A stretch of 17,063 bases of DNA from JAUVXJ01 sp034430275. GTDB taxonomy: Bacteria; Chloroflexota; Anaerolineae; UBA7937; B3-Chlor. Positions 14,884-17,063 of this stretch are shown in pieces (positions within the stretch are counted from its first letter, which is position 1; each line of letters begins with the position of its first letter). The stretch covers positions 1 through 17,063 of the forward strand of contig DAOUEW010000371.1 of NCBI GenBank assembly GCA_034430275.1, written 5' to 3'. Both the position numbers and the translations under genes were made by a program. Below the pieces are notes generated by a model. It did not search any database and was not told the origin of the DNA. It saw only the letters and a list, made by a program, of their open reading frames with translations.

Positions 14884-14900
14884 GCGGCCCGGCTTTTCTT
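14862..14900 (+). terminator. riboswitch expression-platform terminator
   Basis: GCCGGGCTGCCGA (14862-14874) pairs with TCGGCGGCCCGGC (14881-14893), a 13-bp stem with one G-U pair and a 6-base loop, followed by TTTTCTT. Its 5' arm is part of the aptamer core, so the two folds exclude each other. Confidence 0.88.
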
Positions 14901-14940
14901 GTGTCGCCGGAGAGAGGAGGTAGCGAGTAGACCTACAATA

Positions 14941-15056
14941 GGAGATTGGTGCACAAGACACCGGTATTGACGGGGAGGAATGCTCCCCTGTGGTGGCCCA
15001 CCAAGCAGTGCGTCTGAGGCGTCGTCGAGCTCACGTCGGTTCCCCCAGCCTTAGCA
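14941..15056 (+). ncRNA. second structured leader element, class unknown
   Basis: TTGGTG (14946-14951) can pair with CACCAA (14999-15004), enclosing a perfect hairpin GGGGAG (14972-14977)/CTCCCC (14983-14988) with a GAATG loop. About 50 bases of further sequence lead straight into the terminator at 15057. The layout copies the upstream riboswitch (folded element, then a terminator whose 5' arm abuts it), but none of the GEMM-I signature motifs is present. It may be a second aptamer of another class or an attenuator. I do not recognise it. Confidence 0.45.
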
Positions 15057-15096
15057 GCCGGACAGCCAGGTACCGCTTGGCCGTCCGGCTTTGTGT
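15057..15096 (+). terminator. second leader terminator
   Basis: GCCGGAC (15057-15063) pairs with GTCCGGC (15083-15089); after one mismatch GCCA (15065-15068) pairs with TGGC (15078-15081). The stem is followed by TTTGTGTGT. It lies ~160 bases before the next gene, so transcription must pass two terminators to reach it. Confidence 0.75.
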
Positions 15097-15153
15097 GTCT
15101 GCGGACGGCGATCACTAGGTGAGCGGCCACAGAAGCGGTTGGAGGAAAGGGAG

Positions 15154-15234
15154 GGGACTGGCAGAGGACGATTCCGGTCCCTTGGCGAGGAGAACAAGGC
15201 AGAGAAAAAACGTCGCGCGCACGTCAGGCGACGT
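15154..15234 (+). other. two further hairpins just upstream of the 15256 gene
   Basis: GGGACTGG (15154-15161) pairs with CCGGTCCC (15174-15181) with one G-U pair. ACGTCGC (15210-15216) pairs perfectly with GCGACGT (15228-15234). The second ends ~10 bases before the GGAG ribosome binding site (15244-15247) and could affect translation or transcript stability. Confidence 0.4.
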
Positions 15235-15255
15235 AGATCGAATGGAGAGTGAGCG

Positions 15256-16737
15256 ATGAAGAACAGGATGCTAATGGCTGCCGCTTCGGTATTGATTCTG
15301 GGATGCTTGCTCGTGACTGGCCCGGGGGAGACCGCCGAGGCGCAGATCAGCTTTGGCTACAGCGGGCTGCCGACTCTGATCGAGCACGATGCCAAGCTGC
15401 TCTGCATTGTGGGCGAGGAGGAGCAGACTTTCGCCAATGTTCCCATCAGCGTGTGGATCGAGGCGGATCCCACGGTGGCCACCTTCGAGATTGGTGTCTT
15501 CGATGGTGACACCGGGCGAGCGAGCAGTGGGGAGCTTGACTGGCTCTCCGGCAACTGGGACGCCAGTCCCCTCAACAGCTACACGCAGATGATCTACGAA
15601 CTGTACCCAGATCCGCTCAAGAGCGGCACAACCGCAGAAACCCTGGAGGGCGTGTGCGGCAGACCTGAGTGCCGTTGGTTCGGGAACGATGATGGGATGC
15701 CGAACGACGGCTGGTACAACATCTCGGTCCAGACTTCCGCCGAAGCCAAGGCGCCCAACGGATGGTACTACTACCGGCTGGTGATCTCACCGCAGGTCAC
15801 CGCGACCAGGGACTATAGCTGCTTCAAGCTTCGTTCTAGTGCCGAGGCGAGCCTGCTGCCAGGCATCTTCACGGTGATGGCGGGTCCGGTGAGTCCGTCG
15901 GACTTCTACGTCATCTTCTCAGAGTTTCCAAGTCTGGCGCCTCGCACATACGACGGAACCTGGGAGTTCTATGCCGAGATCGAGGAGCCCCAAGAGACCC
16001 TTGAGTTCTGGGATGGCGACTTCGATTACGGAGACTACCAGGGATCGAGCCTCGACACCGATGATCCCAACACCATCGGCATTCCCGCCTGGGCGAACTA
16101 CGGTGTTGTGGCGGAGGGTGCGCAGGGACAGGGTGACCCGCAAGACGACAACAGCAACGCCTATTTTCGTGTGTCACCCAACACCTACTACGAGATTCTT
16201 GATCCGGACATGAGAACCTACACCAACCTCAACCCGTCTGGGAACATGGAGTGGGAGCGCTTTGTGCTGAGCTCCAATGCCGCCGAATCGCCTGACGTCT
16301 TGGTAGACGAGCTGCCAGCAGGGTTCTATCGATGGGTCATCTACGGCATGGACAGCCACAATCTAAATGCCATCCGTAGTGACTGGGAACTCCGTGGCGG
16401 CAAGCCGCCCGCAGGATGCACGCCCGGGTACTGGAAGCAGAAACAGCACTTCGACTCCTGGGCGGGCTATGACCCCGGTGACATGTTCAGCGATGTGTTC
16501 GGCGTGCCCTACAACAAGACCTTGCTCGAGGCCTTGAAGACGGGCGGAGGCGGCAAGAAGGCACTCGGCCGTCATGCCGTGGCCGCGCTTCTCAACGTGG
16601 CCAACGGCGACGTCGGCTACAAGTTCACCGTGGAGGACGTCATCGCCATGGTGCAGTACGCCTACGAGACCGGGCAGTTCGAACTGGTCAAGGACCTCCT
16701 CGCGGATCAGAACGAGCTGGTCTGTCCGCTGGACTGA
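15256..16737 (+). CDS. secreted paralog with a C-terminal CTPGYWK domain, riboswitch-controlled
   Basis: 493-residue exported protein. ATG 15256 follows GGAG (15244-15247). The signal peptide is residues 1-29 (AAASVLILGCLLVTG, cleavage after AEA, before Gln30). Residues ~30-380 are paralogous to the 10148-11446 protein, with shared stretches such as EEQTFANVPI, LLPGIFTVMAGPVSP and GDPQDDNSNAYFRVSPNT. Instead of the PEP-CTERM-like tail it carries a ~105-residue domain starting CTPGYWKQKQ at Cys388 and ending near Cys490 (ELVCPLD), which may be closed by a disulfide. The C-terminal half of that domain is helical (GRHAVAALLNVANGD, FTVEDVIAMVQYAYE). No membrane anchor is visible, so it is probably released or bound to the surface non-covalently. 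Expression is likely governed by the c-di-GMP-I-like leader. Function is unknown; adhesion or matrix is a guess from the c-di-GMP link. Confidence 0.85.
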   Translation: MKNRMLMAAASVLILGCLLVTGPGETAEAQISFGYSGLPTLIEHDAKLLCIVGEEEQTFANVPISVWIEADPTVATFEIGVFDGDTGRASSGELDWLSGNWDASPLNSYTQMIYELYPDPLKSGTTAETLEGVCGRPECRWFGNDDGMPNDGWYNISVQTSAEAKAPNGWYYYRLVISPQVTATRDYSCFKLRSSAEASLLPGIFTVMAGPVSPSDFYVIFSEFPSLAPRTYDGTWEFYAEIEEPQETLEFWDGDFDYGDYQGSSLDTDDPNTIGIPAWANYGVVAEGAQGQGDPQDDNSNAYFRVSPNTYYEILDPDMRTYTNLNPSGNMEWERFVLSSNAAESPDVLVDELPAGFYRWVIYGMDSHNLNAIRSDWELRGGKPPAGCTPGYWKQKQHFDSWAGYDPGDMFSDVFGVPYNKTLLEALKTGGGGKKALGRHAVAALLNVANGDVGYKFTVEDVIAMVQYAYETGQFELVKDLLADQNELVCPLD

Positions 16738-16773
16738 GAACCAGCCGGGAACCGCAGACTACGGAGTATCCAC

Positions 16774-16811
16774 GTCGGGCCCAGGCCATCGCCTGGGCCC
16801 GACTGTTTGTG
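16774..16811 (+). terminator. Rho-independent terminator after the 15256 gene
   Basis: GTCGGGCCCAGGC (16774-16786) pairs perfectly with GCCTGGGCCCGAC (16791-16803) over a CATC loop, followed by TGTTTGTG. This 13-bp stem closes the riboswitch-controlled unit 36 bases after the stop codon. Confidence 0.9.
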
Positions 16812-16958
16812 CTGGACATCGGTCTGGTGCTCGTCCTCAGCCGGGAAGGTCGACCGATCGACTTCGCGCGTGCCAGGAGGACGTGAGACGCCTGAGGGGC
16901 GCCCGGTGGTGAGCCTGCCCGGTGACGCTAGCTGTGGAGGCGAAGACAGGGAGATCCC

Positions 16959-16987
16959 TTGAGTGCCCTGGGCGATAGTGGTATAAT
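16959..16987 (+). promoter_or_regulatory. sigma70-type promoter of the right-edge gene
   Basis: TTGAGT (16959-16964), a 17-base spacer and TATAAT (16982-16987). It is followed ~40 bases later by AAGGAG and a start codon. No gene is seen between the terminator at 16774 and this site. Confidence 0.75.
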
Positions 16988-17033
16988 GCCGCAGTACAGC
17001 GTAGGTCAATCCGACAAGCAGAAGGAGATGTCG

Positions 17034-17063
17034 TTGGCTACGGAGGGTGTGAGCTACGACGAT
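17034..17063 (+). CDS. start of a gene cut by the window edge
   Basis: After the promoter at 16959, AAGGAG (17022-17027) is followed 6 bases later by TTG 17034, opening a frame that reads MATEGVSYDD to the window end. The in-frame ATG 17028 directly abuts the AAGGAG and is a less likely start. Ten residues are too few for a family call. Confidence 0.5.
   Translation, partial: MATEGVSYDD

Noticed and set aside
15301..15309. Lipobox-like LILGC in the signal peptide of the 15256 protein
   Set aside because: The Cys sits in the middle of the hydrophobic stretch, the -2 residue does not fit, and a better AEA cleavage site follows at residue 29.
1..17063. CRISPR arrays, tRNA/rRNA genes, insertion sequences
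   Set aside because: No regularly spaced repeats, no tRNA T-loop/acceptor pattern and no transposase or terminal inverted repeats were seen on either strand.

Overview
The window looks like chromosomal DNA from a GC-rich, free-living bacterium, most likely a member of the Chloroflexota (Anaerolineae-like). This is an inference from gene content: tandem gingipain-type (C25) peptidases, an M14 carboxypeptidase, small FN3-like surface proteins and short hydrophobic 'LPL' C-termini on secreted proteins. Every gene I can support is on the + strand. Four sites resemble sigma70 promoters closely (TTGACA-type boxes, 17-base spacers), and several start codons have AAGGAG-type ribosome binding sites.

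Positions 1-9263 hold a secreted-protein region. It starts with the 3' part of one C25 peptidase (3-1649), followed by a promoter and a complete second C25 peptidase (2036-5074). Then come a small signal-peptide/FN3-like/TM protein (5180-5662), a long gene-free leader with a terminator-like hairpin, a secreted single-TM protein with a dockerin-like loop (6224-7111), a terminator, and an M14 zinc carboxypeptidase (7326-9263).

Positions 9488-14563 form one probable transcription unit that reads as a RiPP (ribosomally made, post-translationally modified peptide) type cassette. It starts with a perfect TTGACA-17-TATAAT promoter and a structured leader. The genes in order are a PqqD-like peptide chaperone, a secreted protein with a PEP-CTERM-like tail, a radical SAM/SPASM enzyme, a 57-residue Cys-containing candidate precursor peptide one base after the radical SAM stop, an HPr-kinase-like P-loop protein, and an S26B-type signal peptidase. 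The combination recalls the SynChlorMet-type cassettes described from genome mining, but I cannot confirm membership.

Positions 14564-15255 are gene-free but highly structured. They contain a promoter, an RNA matching the cyclic-di-GMP-I (GEMM-I) riboswitch pattern whose 3' end is the 5' arm of a strong terminator, then a second folded element ending in a second terminator, then two more hairpins. This leader precedes a secreted paralog (15256-16737) of the PEP-CTERM protein. The paralog shares the N-terminal ~380 residues but has a different C-terminal 'CTPGYWK' domain. The gene ends at a strong terminator. A further promoter and the first codons of another gene lie at the right edge.

Working model (inference): the cassette makes and matures a Cys-containing peptide and/or processes a secreted surface protein, while c-di-GMP controls transcription of the second, differently tailed surface paralog.
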